Below the pieces are notes generated by a model. It saw only the letters and a program-made list of their open reading frames with translations, was not told the DNA's origin and did no database searches. A stretch of DNA of 64,000 nucleotides, taken from assembly GCF_000969835.1 (NCBI RefSeq), contig NZ_KQ033913.1:684859-748858 (forward strand), read 5' to 3'. This document shows, one piece after another, positions 1 to 8,199 of this stretch (its first letter is position 1; each line of letters starts with the position of its first letter). The translations under genes and the position numbers were made by a program. The DNA is from Parabacteroides goldsteinii DSM 19448 = WAL 12034. Lineage in GTDB: Bacteria; Bacteroidota; Bacteroidia; Bacteroidales; Tannerellaceae.

Positions 1-75
1 GGCTGTATCAAAAGATACATATAGGAAACGGTCTATGCCTCTGCGATCCCGTGTCAAGCACGGGAACGGGATAGT
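1..75. other. Intergenic edge with a short hairpin
   Basis: No gene is recognisable in these 75 bases. Positions 48-53 (CCCGTG) and 59-64 (CACGGG) form a six-pair GC-rich stem with a five-base loop, just past the end of hypD, which is read leftward. There is no T-run after the stem in that direction, so it is a weak terminator candidate. It could instead be part of a dispersed repeat, since similar 'GTGCTTGACAC' cores are common in intergenic repeats of many bacteria. An hypE start, expected next to hypD in many operons, was looked for and not found. Confidence 0.3.
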
Positions 76-1161
76 TCATATTTTTCTATATTTATAGTAA
101 GCCGCACAAACTCCTTCCGATGAAACCATCGGTGCACCTTTCGGGCGTTCCGGCGAACAACCCTTTCCGAAGAAAGGACAGTCGGCGGGTTGTTTCACGC
201 CCCGCATGATGTCTCCGGCAATACATTCGGATGGGATTTCTGTTCCATTCGGATGGAATGGGAATTTCTCCCGGGAGGAATAGGCTGCATATGTTTTCTT
301 TAATCGTAAACCGCTGTGGGGAATGATGCCGATGCCCCGCCACTCCTGGTCGCATGCCTCGAGCGTTTCGTCCATCAATGCGCGGGCGGCCGGGTTACCC
401 GTTTCGGGGACGGCACGCCGGTAGGCATTCTCGACAATGTGGCTTCCGCCTTCCAACTGGAGCAGGCAACGATAAATGCCGTATAGCAGGTCGACCGGCT
501 CGAAGCCTGTGACGACCATCGGCGTTTTATATTGTTCGGCCAGCTTGTGGTAAGCAGAGTTTCCGGTGATGGCACAGACGTGTCCGGCGGTCAGAAATCC
601 GTCTACCTTACTTCCCGGGTCCGAAAGAATCGCGTCTATGGCCGGAGGAACTGTGAACAGTGACGTGAGTAACGAGAAATTGCTTAACTTTCGCCGTTGT
701 GCCTCTTTTAACGCCATCATATGAACAGGGGCGGTTGTTTCAAAGCCAATGGCGAAAAAGACAACTTCTTTCTTTGGATTTGTTTCCGCCAGTTCGACCG
801 CATCGAGCGGGGAATAAAGCATTCGAACATCTGCACCGTGTGCTTTTGCCTGTAATAAATCTTCTTTTGTGCCCGGCACACGCATCATGTCACCAAACGA
901 AGCCAGAATAATATCGGATTGTCCCGCCAGTTCAAGTGCCTGGTCAATCAGACTAACCGGAGTCACACAAACCGGGCATCCCGGCCCGTGAAGTAGCCGG
1001 ATTTCCTGTGGCAGCATCTCTTCCAGGCGGTAACGGGCAATGGCATGGGTTTGCCCGCCGCATATCTCCATGATGTGCCACGGCCGGGTCGTTACCTTTC
1101 GGATAGCCCGCAGGAGTGCCTGTACCTGTTCGTTATTTCTATATTCATCGACGTACTTCAT
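76..1161 (-). CDS. hypD: Hydrogenase maturation protein HypD
   Basis: HypD is the iron-sulfur scaffold on which the Fe(CN)2CO group of [NiFe] hydrogenase is assembled together with HypC. The protein is about 361 residues, normal for the family. It shows the conserved CGGQTH motif (C34, H39), the GPGCPVC motif (C62, C65) and a Cys-rich C-terminal third that holds the 4Fe-4S cluster, ending in the VCAAYYKYR region. The frame is open further upstream, but the ATG at 1159-1161 gives the usual N-terminus (MKYVDEYR) and overlaps the hypC stop by four bases, which indicates translational coupling. The ATG upstream would put a non-homologous Arg-rich peptide in front. Cytoplasmic. Expressed with hypC. 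Confidence 0.97.
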   Translation of the reverse strand: MKYVDEYRNNEQVQALLRAIRKVTTRPWHIMEICGGQTHAIARYRLEEMLPQEIRLLHGPGCPVCVTPVSLIDQALELAGQSDIILASFGDMMRVPGTKEDLLQAKAHGADVRMLYSPLDAVELAETNPKKEVVFFAIGFETTAPVHMMALKEAQRRKLSNFSLLTSLFTVPPAIDAILSDPGSKVDGFLTAGHVCAITGNSAYHKLAEQYKTPMVVTGFEPVDLLYGIYRCLLQLEGGSHIVENAYRRAVPETGNPAARALMDETLEACDQEWRGIGIIPHSGLRLKKTYAAYSSREKFPFHPNGTEIPSECIAGDIMRGVKQPADCPFFGKGCSPERPKGAPMVSSEGVCAAYYKYRKI

Positions 1162-1385
1162 AAGCGTTGGAGTTTCTTTAAATCTTCCAGTGTTTCTTCT
1201 GCCTCTCGTGCATTCACTACGGAGATCGCCATTCCGGCATGCGCCAGGATATAATCGCCTTCCGTCACATCGACCCATTGGATGCAAATGTTTTTGGTGA
1301 TGCCGCTAAAGTCAACTCTGGCCATGGCCAGCTCAGGCTCGGAACGGTCTATGCTTATAATTTTACCAGGTATTGCCAGACACAT
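1158..1385 (-). CDS. hypC: Hydrogenase maturation chaperone HypC
   Basis: HypC is a small HypC/HybG-family chaperone that carries the iron ligand group with HypD and delivers it to the hydrogenase large-subunit precursor. The 75-residue protein begins MCLAIPGKI; the Cys at position 2 is the essential residue that contacts iron and HypD. The length fits the family (70-90 residues). Its stop overlaps the hypD start (ATGA), so the two are translated as a coupled pair. It is the first gene of the leftward transcript and lies opposite hypF, with about 180 bp between them that must contain both promoters. Confidence 0.97.
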   Translation of the reverse strand: MCLAIPGKIISIDRSEPELAMARVDFSGITKNICIQWVDVTEGDYILAHAGMAISVVNAREAEETLEDLKKLQRL

Positions 1386-1413
1386 AAGCTGATTTGTTTT
1401 TTATTAACAACTC

Positions 1414-1421
1414 CAAAAGTA
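1414..1421 (-). promoter_or_regulatory. Likely -7 box for hypCD
   Basis: Read on the minus strand, this is TACTTTTG, a match to the Bacteroidetes sigma-AB -7 consensus TAnnTTTG, about 30 bases upstream of the hypC start. A clear -33 TTTG at the usual 19-20 bp spacing was not seen, so the call rests on the -7 box and position. Confidence 0.4.
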
Positions 1422-1513
1422 GGCAATATGTTTGGGAAAAGGTGTGTTAAATGATACATATTATCTATTAATTTATAGATAAAAGTTATCTCTATTGTTG
1501 CCGGGTTCGGTTG

Positions 1514-1541
1514 TTTGTTAAACTTAAACCCTCTATATTTG
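1514..1541 (+). promoter_or_regulatory. Likely promoter for hypF-hypA-hypB
   Basis: TATATTTG at 1534-1541 matches the Bacteroidetes -7 consensus TAnnTTTG. TTTG at 1514-1517 could be the -33 element, but the 16-bp gap is shorter than the usual 19-20. The box is about 22 bases upstream of the GTG start of hypF, so the 5' leader would be short. Confidence 0.45.
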
Positions 1542-1563
1542 TGAGCATAGTAAAACAAACAGT

Positions 1564-3831
1564 GTGAGAATATCGATATTGACAATCCGTGGGTTAGTGC
1601 AAGGCGTTGGCTTTCGTCCTTTTATCTATCGTATAGCAAATGAGATGAAGATAAAAGGAGAGGTCGGTAACCGGAATAACGGAGTGTCGATCCGTGCGAT
1701 CCTGACTCCGGAGCAGCGGGAACTTTTTATTTCCCGGATCAGAAATGAGCATCCGGCAGTTGCTTCGATCCATAGTGTTCAATGGGAAGAAGCCGATGTT
1801 GCAGATACGGATTATCCGGATTTTATGATTACACCCAGCCGTTCCGATTCGGAGGAGGTGACGCAGGTGGCGCCCGATATCGCTGTTTGTCCCGAATGCC
1901 TTTCCGACCGGATGAGGCAGCCGCATCGCCTGCGTTATCCTTTTATCAACTGTACGCATTGCGGCCCCCGTTTCTCTATCATCCGCGATTTGCCTTACGA
2001 CCGGAAGCAGACCACGATGGCCGCCTTTGCCATGTGTCCCGACTGCCGGAGGGAATACACGACGGTAAGCGACCGCCGTTTCCATGCACAGCCTGTGGCC
2101 TGCAATCATTGCGGGCCTTTCTATTATGCCATATATAATAATGTAAAGATAAAGGAGTACGATAAGTTGCTGGACCTCTCCGTCCGCCTGCTTCGTGAAG
2201 GCGAAGTGATAGCGGCGAAAGGCATTGGCGGTTATCATCTGATATGCGATGCCCTGAACGGGGAGGCGGTGGCACGTTTGCGGGCGATAAAGCAACGTGA
2301 CAGCAAGCCTTTTGCCGTTATGTTCCGCGATATGGAACATTTGCGGCACTATGCGGAGGCGGGCCCGGTCGAAGAAGACTGTCTGTCCTCCTGGCGCCGC
2401 CCGATTGTCTTGCTGAAACAAAAGAAAGCACTGGCGGACGATATAAACCGCGGCATGCGGACCTTGGGTTGTATGTTGCCTTATATGCCGTTGCATGAGG
2501 ATTGGTTTGCCGCCCTCGACACACCGGCCCTGGTGATGACAAGCGGCAACCTGAGCGATTACCCTATCGCCATAACTCCGGACGAAGCCGCGGAGCAGTT
2601 GTCCGGAAAGGTCGCTCTCCTGCTTCACCATAACAGGGATATTCATAACCGGGTGGACGATTCAGTCCTTCAGGTTTGCGGCGGGCAACCTTGCCTGGTG
2701 CGCCGTTCGCGCGGCTATGTACCGGAGCCATTCTTTGCCGACATTCCCGTGGAAGGTATCCTGGCTTTCGGTGCGGAGAAAGTAAATACGTTTGCCCTGG
2801 GAAAAGGGGATACCATTCTGCAAAGCCAGTATATCGGTGACCTGAAGAACTGGGAGACATTCTGCTTCTACACGGAATCGCTGGACCGCTTCCGGCATCT
2901 TTTTCGTTTTACCCCTTCTGTACTGGCTTGCGATATGCATCCTGATTATCTCTCATTGCAGGAAGCGGAGCGCGTTGCCGCACGTACCGGATTGCCTTTG
3001 CTGAAAATACAACATCATCATGCCCATGCGGCAGCCTGCATGCTGGAATATGGCTTGCATGAGAAAGTGGTTGCCATCGTCCTGGACGGGACGGGGCTGG
3101 GTGAAGACGGAAAGGTCTGGGGAGGTGAGTTCTTCCTCTGCGACCGCAAAGAGTACCGCCGCCTCTCGCATTTTGAATATGTCCCGCTGCCCGGCGGCGA
3201 TAAGGCGGCTGTGGAACCCTGGCGGATGGTCGTCGCTTATCTGTGGCATTATTGGGGAGATTCCGCCTGTTTCCCGGAAGGCTTTCCCGAACGGGTAGGT
3301 GCGGATAAAATCCGCCTGCTGATGACGATGATGGAGAGAGGCGTCAATACGCCCTATACCTCGGGTGCCGGCCGGCTGTTTGATGCCGTCGCCTCCCTCT
3401 TGGGGTTGTGCGATGTGTCGACCCATCAGGCCGAGGCTCCTGTAAAACTGGAGCAGGCAGCCGGCAGTGAACAGTCGGCGCGTTATCCGGTTATAATAAA
3501 GGAAGGTGTTATATCCTTCCGTCCCTTGTTTGAGGGACTGTTGAACGATTGTGCTTCCGGAGTCTCCGTCGGTGACCTGGCTGCCCGGTTCCATAATACG
3601 ATGGCTTTCCTGCTGCTCGACGAGGCCGCACGCCATCTGCAACAGACCGGAGCGACCCGCGTGGTTATCTCCGGCGGCTGTTTTCAAAATAAAAGGTTGA
3701 CGGAACAGTTGCAACGTTTATTTGCCGCAAAAGGCATCCCGTTGTACGTCCCGGGCCGTATACCATGTAATGACGGGGGAGTTGCCGTCGGCCAGCTGGC
3801 CATTGCCGCTTCCCGGAATAAAAAAGACTGA
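1564..3831 (+). CDS. hypF: Carbamoyltransferase HypF
   Basis: HypF makes the thiocarbamate on HypE from carbamoyl phosphate, the source of the cyanide ligands of [NiFe] hydrogenase. The 755 residues contain all expected parts: an acylphosphatase-like domain (motif VQGVGFRPF, residues 12-20), two zinc-finger modules with cysteines at about 109, 112, 130, 133 and 158, 161, 180, 183, a YrdC-like domain (about 200-385), and a Kae1/TsaD-like C-terminal domain with the HHHAHAAA metal-binding motif. The start is GTG at 1564, since the acylphosphatase domain begins immediately and no ATG precedes it in frame. It is followed after two bases by hypA. HypE, its partner, is not in the window. Confidence 0.97.
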   Translation: MRISILTIRGLVQGVGFRPFIYRIANEMKIKGEVGNRNNGVSIRAILTPEQRELFISRIRNEHPAVASIHSVQWEEADVADTDYPDFMITPSRSDSEEVTQVAPDIAVCPECLSDRMRQPHRLRYPFINCTHCGPRFSIIRDLPYDRKQTTMAAFAMCPDCRREYTTVSDRRFHAQPVACNHCGPFYYAIYNNVKIKEYDKLLDLSVRLLREGEVIAAKGIGGYHLICDALNGEAVARLRAIKQRDSKPFAVMFRDMEHLRHYAEAGPVEEDCLSSWRRPIVLLKQKKALADDINRGMRTLGCMLPYMPLHEDWFAALDTPALVMTSGNLSDYPIAITPDEAAEQLSGKVALLLHHNRDIHNRVDDSVLQVCGGQPCLVRRSRGYVPEPFFADIPVEGILAFGAEKVNTFALGKGDTILQSQYIGDLKNWETFCFYTESLDRFRHLFRFTPSVLACDMHPDYLSLQEAERVAARTGLPLLKIQHHHAHAAACMLEYGLHEKVVAIVLDGTGLGEDGKVWGGEFFLCDRKEYRRLSHFEYVPLPGGDKAAVEPWRMVVAYLWHYWGDSACFPEGFPERVGADKIRLLMTMMERGVNTPYTSGAGRLFDAVASLLGLCDVSTHQAEAPVKLEQAAGSEQSARYPVIIKEGVISFRPLFEGLLNDCASGVSVGDLAARFHNTMAFLLLDEAARHLQQTGATRVVISGGCFQNKRLTEQLQRLFAAKGIPLYVPGRIPCNDGGVAVGQLAIAASRNKKD

Positions 3832-3833
3832 TT

Positions 3834-4175
3834 ATGCACGAAATGTCTATTGCACAGAGTATCGTAGAACTGGCCGAAGAACAGGCGCGCAGCCGTCATT
3901 CGGAAGCCGTCGAGGAACTGGAACTGGAAATCGGCCGCTTGGCGGGTGTGGAATTGCATACGCTTGATTTCGCACTGGAAAGCGCAGTGAAAGGTTCCCT
4001 GCTCGAACATGCTTCGATTGTCCGCCATATCATTGACGGTGAGGGCATGTGTACCGGTTGCGGGCAGACTTTCCCGATGGAGACTCTGTTCACGCCTTGC
4101 CCGGCATGCGGTTCCTATTGTGTTAAAATCATTAAAGGAAAAGAACTTCGTGTAAAATCTATTGTTATTAAATAA
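3834..4175 (+). CDS. hypA: Hydrogenase nickel incorporation protein HypA
   Basis: HypA is a small metallochaperone that works with the GTPase HypB to insert nickel into hydrogenase (and in some species urease). The 113-residue protein starts MHEMSIAQ, which supplies the N-terminal amine and His2 nickel ligands. It carries the structural zinc site as two CxxC pairs (CTGC and CPAC) in its second half. It starts two bases after hypF and ends 16 bases before hypB, so hypF-hypA-hypB form one transcription unit. Confidence 0.97.
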   Translation: MHEMSIAQSIVELAEEQARSRHSEAVEELELEIGRLAGVELHTLDFALESAVKGSLLEHASIVRHIIDGEGMCTGCGQTFPMETLFTPCPACGSYCVKIIKGKELRVKSIVIK

Positions 4176-4191
4176 TAAATACAAAACGCTT

Positions 4192-4947
4192 ATGTGTGGA
4201 ACTTGCGGGTGTGGAGAACACCACCATCATCACGAACACGACCATCCTCATGAACATGGCCATGAACATCATCATCACCATCACGATGAGGATAAGGTAA
4301 TAACTCTTGAACAGGATATACTCCGGCGGAACAATCTGCTGGCGGAGCGCAACCGCGGTTATTTTGAGGCAAAGGAAATCTTCTGCCTGAACCTGATGAG
4401 TTCGCCCGGTTCCGGAAAGACTACGTTGCTGGAGGAAACCGTGCGCCGCCTGAAAGGCAAACTCCCTTTGTATGTCGTCGAGGGAGACCAACAGACTTCT
4501 AATGATGCCGACCGCATTGCCGCACTGGATATCCCCGTTTTCCAGGTCAACACCGGGACTGGCTGCCATCTGGAAGCCGATATGGTGAACCACGCAGTCA
4601 AACATCTGGCACCGGCCGATCACTCGATACTTTTTATAGAGAACGTCGGCAACCTTGTTTGTCCTGCCATGTTCGACCTGGGCGAAGCAAAGAAAGTCGT
4701 TATCGTTAGCACGACCGAAGGTGACGATAAGCCGTTGAAATATCCGCACATCTTTGCAGAAGCCGATGTTTGCGTAATCAATAAGACAGACCTGGCACCT
4801 TATCTGAATACCGATATAGAGACCTTGAAGAGTAATGCTTTAAAGGTGAACCATCATTTGCAGGTGTTTGAAGTGTCGGCAACGAAAGGGGACGGCATGG
4901 AGGCCTGGTGCGACTGGTTGTGCTCAGAATGTGCAAAATGTAAATAA
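4192..4947 (+). CDS. hypB: Hydrogenase nickel GTPase HypB
   Basis: HypB is a SIMIBI-class GTPase that drives nickel insertion. The chosen ATG gives 251 residues beginning MCGTCGCGEHHHHH; this N-terminus has the CxxCGC high-affinity nickel motif followed by a long His/Asp/Glu-rich stretch (residues 10-35) typical of nickel-storing HypB. The P-loop is SSPGSGKTT (about 70-78), EGDQQT follows, and NKTD is the guanine-specificity motif. The frame extends ten codons upstream into the end of hypA, but that start would bury the conserved MC motif. The His-rich region suggests the cell stores nickel as well as delivering it. Confidence 0.97.
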   Translation: MCGTCGCGEHHHHHEHDHPHEHGHEHHHHHHDEDKVITLEQDILRRNNLLAERNRGYFEAKEIFCLNLMSSPGSGKTTLLEETVRRLKGKLPLYVVEGDQQTSNDADRIAALDIPVFQVNTGTGCHLEADMVNHAVKHLAPADHSILFIENVGNLVCPAMFDLGEAKKVVIVSTTEGDDKPLKYPHIFAEADVCVINKTDLAPYLNTDIETLKSNALKVNHHLQVFEVSATKGDGMEAWCDWLCSECAKCK

Positions 4948-5026
4948 ATAACCCCTGTTTCGATGGATAAATGGATAAAAAAGCTATATTTGTTCCAGTT
5001 CATTGAATCAAAATAATCAAAGTGTT

Positions 5027-7087
5027 ATGATTAACCGAGAATTAATCGACCCGAAGAGCATAGTCGTAGTAGGCGGCTCGAATAATGTACACAAGCCGGG
5101 TGGGCGTTTGGTACGAAATCTCCTTGATGGCAAATATAAAGGAGAACTGTATGTCGTGAATGCCAGGGAAGACGACGTGCAAGGTCTGAAATCGTATCAT
5201 TCCGTGCAGGATATTCCGGATACGGAAATGGCTATCATATCGATTCCCGGTCCTTCATGTCCCGAAGCTGTTGATATCCTGGCTAAACAGAAAAATGTAA
5301 AAGCATTTATCGTGGTTTCCGCCGGTTTTGGCGAAGAGACCCACGAGGGGGCTATCCTCGAAAATCAGATGCTGGATAGTGTGAACGAAGCAGGAGCCTC
5401 CATGATTGGCCCGAACTGTATCGGACTGATGAATATGAATTTTCATGGAGTGTTTACACAGCCTATCCCCGAATTTCATCCCGACGGAGTCGACTTCGTC
5501 TCCAGTTCCGGCGGTACGGCGCTTTTCATCATTGAATCGGCATTGACAAAAGGCTTGCGTTTTTCTTCTGTATGGTCGGTTGGCAACTCCAAGCAGATTG
5601 GGGTAGAGGAGGTGATTGAGTATATGGACCGTAACTTTGATCCTGTGCTCGATTCCAAAATCAAGATGCTTTATATCGAACAGATTAAGAATCCCGATAA
5701 ATTATTGTATCATGCCGCTTCGCTGATTCGCAAAGGTTGTCATATCGCAGCCATCAAAGCTGGAAGCACCGAATCGGGCAAGCGTGCTGCTTCCTCGCAT
5801 ACCGGTGCGATTGCGAGTTCGGATTCGGCTGTGGAGGCTCTGTTCCGTAAAGCCGGTATCGTACGTTGTTTCAGCCGTGAAGAGCTAACGACGGTTGCTT
5901 GTATTTTCACCTTGAAAGAGGTAAAAGGAAAAAACTGTGCAATCATTACACACGCCGGAGGCCCTGCCGTCATGTTGGCGGATGCTCTTTCCAAAGGCCG
6001 TCTGAACGTTCCCAACCTGGAAGGTCCGATAGCGACCGAGTTGAAATCCAAGTTATATCCCGGGGCAGCCGTTAGCAATCCGATTGATATTATCGGAACG
6101 GGAACACCGGAGCATCTGGCTACGGCAATAGACTTCTGTGAAAATAAGTTTGAGGAAGTCGATTTGATGATGGTTATTTTCGGAAGTCCCGGCCTGGTGA
6201 AACTATATGATACATACGAAGTACTTCATAAAAAGATGGAAGAGTGTAAGAAACCAATCTTCCCGGTATTGCCTTCTATCGTAACTGCCGGCCCGGAAGT
6301 GCGCAGCTTTGTGAAAAAGGGACATGTGAATTTCTCGGACGAGGTGACTTTGGGTACGGCTCTTTCCCGTGTGATCAATACGCCGAAGCCGATGAGTACC
6401 GATATACAATTATATGGTGTCAATGTGCCCGAAGTGCGTCGTATCATCGACCAGTTGCCATCCAACGGTTATCTGGCTCCCGAACAGGTTCGCACGCTGT
6501 TGGGTGCTGCCAATATCCCATTGGTGGAAGAGTTTACATCGACCGACAAAGACGAGTTGATTGCTTTTGCCAAACGTGTAAAATTCCCTGTTGTGGCAAA
6601 GGTGGTCGGTCCTGTACATAAAAGTGATATTGGCGGTGTAGCCCTGAATATCCGCAGTGAGGAGCACTTGTTGTTTGAGTTTGAACGTATGATGCGCCTG
6701 CCGGATGTGACGGCAATTATGGTACAGCCTATGCTGAAAGGGCAGGAGTTGTTCCTCGGGGCGAAGTATGAGGAAGGTTTCGGGCATGTAATCCTTTGCG
6801 GTCTGGGAGGTATTTTTGTCGAAGTACTGAAAGATGTTTCTTACGGTCTGGCTCCGTTATCCTATGACGAGACCTTTTCAATGATTCGTTCTTTACGCGG
6901 TTATCCGATTATTAAAGGTACACGCGGGCAGAAAGGTATCGACGAGCAACAATATGCAGATATTATAGTCCGTCTTTCTACTTTGCTCCGTTTTGCTTCT
7001 GAAATAAAAGAAATGGATATTAACCCGCTGGTTGCAACCGACCGGGGATTATTTGCGGTAGACGCCCGTATCCGGATAGAAAAATAA
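5027..7087 (+). CDS. ADP-forming acetate (acyl)-CoA ligase
   Basis: This is a fused alpha-beta NDP-forming acyl-CoA synthetase (ACD family), which converts acyl-CoA, ADP and phosphate to the free acid, ATP and CoA, conserving energy at the end of fermentation. With the ATG at 5027 it has 686 residues: a CoA-binding Rossmann domain (VVVGGSNN near residue 15), two CoA-ligase domains with the phospho-accepting His in SSHTGA (about residue 258), and an ATP-grasp domain in the last third (KVVGPVHKSDIGGVALN). A TTG codon eight residues upstream is also open but less likely. It follows hypB by 79 bp on the same strand; whether they are co-transcribed is unclear. The acyl substrate cannot be told from sequence. 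Confidence 0.88.
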   Translation: MINRELIDPKSIVVVGGSNNVHKPGGRLVRNLLDGKYKGELYVVNAREDDVQGLKSYHSVQDIPDTEMAIISIPGPSCPEAVDILAKQKNVKAFIVVSAGFGEETHEGAILENQMLDSVNEAGASMIGPNCIGLMNMNFHGVFTQPIPEFHPDGVDFVSSSGGTALFIIESALTKGLRFSSVWSVGNSKQIGVEEVIEYMDRNFDPVLDSKIKMLYIEQIKNPDKLLYHAASLIRKGCHIAAIKAGSTESGKRAASSHTGAIASSDSAVEALFRKAGIVRCFSREELTTVACIFTLKEVKGKNCAIITHAGGPAVMLADALSKGRLNVPNLEGPIATELKSKLYPGAAVSNPIDIIGTGTPEHLATAIDFCENKFEEVDLMMVIFGSPGLVKLYDTYEVLHKKMEECKKPIFPVLPSIVTAGPEVRSFVKKGHVNFSDEVTLGTALSRVINTPKPMSTDIQLYGVNVPEVRRIIDQLPSNGYLAPEQVRTLLGAANIPLVEEFTSTDKDELIAFAKRVKFPVVAKVVGPVHKSDIGGVALNIRSEEHLLFEFERMMRLPDVTAIMVQPMLKGQELFLGAKYEEGFGHVILCGLGGIFVEVLKDVSYGLAPLSYDETFSMIRSLRGYPIIKGTRGQKGIDEQQYADIIVRLSTLLRFASEIKEMDINPLVATDRGLFAVDARIRIEK

Positions 7088-7110
7088 TATCTCTGACAGA
7101 TATTAATAAA

Positions 7111-7156
7111 AAGGGGAATTGAAACGTAAGCCTGTCGATTTGTTTCAATTCCCCTT
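7111..7156. terminator. Bidirectional terminator between synthetase and recombinase
   Basis: AAGGGGAATTGAAAC at 7111-7125 pairs perfectly with GTTTCAATTCCCCTT at 7142-7156, a 15-bp stem. On the minus strand the stem is followed by a TTTTTATTAA run, and on the plus strand by CGTTTATTT. It sits between two convergent genes and should end both transcripts. Confidence 0.8.
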
Positions 7157-7168
7157 CGTTTATTTGTA

Positions 7169-7807
7169 CTATTCAGCCTGTTTTCTTCCTCTTCTTTTTC
7201 GTCCGGGAAGTGACGGCGGAATATTATCTCTGACAAATTTTTTAAAGCTACTGAGCGATACCTGGTAATACTCGGCCAGTTCGGCGTACGTAGCATTTTC
7301 TTCGTTGAGTTCCTTTTCTATCTGTTCTTTCTGCGCAAGTAGGTGGTCCATTTTGGGAGTACCTTTCGGGCGTCCGAGGGTTGTGCCCCGACTTCTGGTA
7401 ATTTCCAGCGATTCTTTTGTCCGTGTCGAGATTAGTTTGCTTTCAATTTCCGAGACGAGCCCAAAAGTAAATGCTAACGTTTTGCTGTCGACATTGTTTT
7501 CAAAAGTATACCCTTCTTTGAGACAGTAAAGAGTGATCTTTTTTTCAATACATAATAATATCAAATGCATAATTTCCATCAACCTCCGGCTCAGGCGTGT
7601 GACATCGGCTACAATTAATGTATCGCCGGCCTCCATATTTTTTATAATATCTTCAAGCCTGTTCTTATGTCGTGAGGATGTTGTTCGTGTATCTTTATGC
7701 CATTTGTCTATAGTCATGTTATTGTTCGCGGCAAACTGCTCAATCGCGTTTTTTTGATTGTCACTTTGTTGCTTGTTTGAATATGTTCGTGTATAGGCAA
7801 TTATCAT
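7169..7807 (-). CDS. Serine-recombinase family protein with altered nucleophile
   Basis: This is a small resolvase/invertase-family protein of 212 residues, related to the Bacteroides invertases that flip promoters. Most of the active-site framework is present: Arg7, the SSR segment (R46), VTRLSRR (R71, R74), and the long E-helix around SEIESKLISTRTKESL. In a gap-free alignment to gamma-delta resolvase (GYARVST against AYTRTYS, with downstream D and Q also matching) the catalytic Ser falls on Tyr9, with a Ser next to it at 10. The C-terminus has a helix-turn-helix-like segment (about 165-195) and a basic tail rich in Arg and Lys. It may be inactive, use Ser10, or act only in binding DNA. It sits alone, facing tRNA-Pro and the palindrome-rich region upstream of aspS. 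Confidence 0.85.
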   Translation of the reverse strand: MIIAYTRTYSNKQQSDNQKNAIEQFAANNNMTIDKWHKDTRTTSSRHKNRLEDIIKNMEAGDTLIVADVTRLSRRLMEIMHLILLCIEKKITLYCLKEGYTFENNVDSKTLAFTFGLVSEIESKLISTRTKESLEITRSRGTTLGRPKGTPKMDHLLAQKEQIEKELNEENATYAELAEYYQVSLSSFKKFVRDNIPPSLPGRKRRGRKQAE

Positions 7808-7838
7808 ACTATTTTTAATGTTGATACGTTTATATTAT

Positions 7839-7861
7839 AACATATTGGCTAGCAATATGTT
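7839..7861. other. Perfect hairpin upstream of the recombinase gene
   Basis: AACATATTG at 7839-7847 and CAATATGTT at 7853-7861 form a nine-pair inverted repeat around GCTAG, 32 bases upstream of the recombinase start. It could be an operator for the recombinase or a binding site for it. There is no direct evidence for either. Confidence 0.35.
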
Positions 7862-7961
7862 CATGTCTGCTTGTCCTTCTTTCTGCTGTTTCACCTCCTT
7901 TCCTTTAAATCTTGTAATTAAACAGATGCGAAAATAAACAATTAAAAAAGAACACGAAATA

Positions 7962-7992
7962 TTTGGTGGATAAAAATAAATGCTTACCTTTG
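7962..7992 (+). promoter_or_regulatory. Promoter of tRNA-Pro
   Basis: TTTG at 7962-7965 and TACCTTTG at 7985-7992 match the Bacteroidetes -33 and -7 consensus with a 19-bp gap. The box ends 31 bases before the mature tRNA. This is the best-formed housekeeping promoter in the window. Confidence 0.75.
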
Positions 7993-8023
7993 CACCGCAA
8001 TCGACAATAAAGGGATTGCAAAA

Positions 8024-8098
8024 CGGGGTGTAGCGCAGTCCGGTTAGCGCACCTGCTTTGGGAGCAGGGGGTCCCAGGTTCGAATCCTGGTACCCCGA
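8024..8098 (+). tRNA. tRNA-Pro (anticodon TGG)
   Basis: The cloverleaf is complete. The acceptor stem is CGGGGTG (8024-8030) with TACCCCG (8091-8097) and discriminator A at 8098. The anticodon stem is CCTGC/GCAGG around loop TTTGGGA, giving anticodon TGG at 8059-8061. The T arm is CCAGG-TTCGAAT-CCTGG. The 3' CCA is not fully encoded (the next bases are CA), as is common in Bacteroidetes. It has its own promoter and terminator. Confidence 0.97.
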
Positions 8099-8100
8099 CA

Positions 8101-8144
8101 AGAAAGAGAATCAACGAATTGGTTGGTTCTCTTTCTGTTTTTTT
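8101..8144 (+). terminator. Terminator of tRNA-Pro
   Basis: AGAAAGAGAA at 8101-8110 pairs with TTCTCTTTCT at 8127-8136 and is followed by a GTTTTTTTT run. This is a standard intrinsic terminator two bases after the tRNA. Confidence 0.9.
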
Positions 8145-8199
8145 AATCTATATGATATATTATCCAAACTTTTCTTTCCTGGTTAGTTTTTTACAAATA

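Noticed and set aside
1..75. Start of hypE on the minus strand
   Set aside because: The only frame begins after the hypD stop and ends after about 23 codons, without the HypE N-terminal motif.
1594..2646. A 350-codon minus-strand frame opposite hypF
   Set aside because: HypF on the plus strand is complete with all motifs; the antisense frame shows none.
7087..7103. ATATCTCTGACAGATAT, a short dyad at the end of the synthetase gene that resembles a stretch in the recombinase gene
   Set aside because: Six-base arms near a stop codon are too common to be called a recombination site.
7835..8114. Open frames across tRNA-Pro that contain sequence like SGYQDSNLGPPAPKAG
   Set aside because: This peptide is the well-known false translation of a tRNA gene on the opposite strand.
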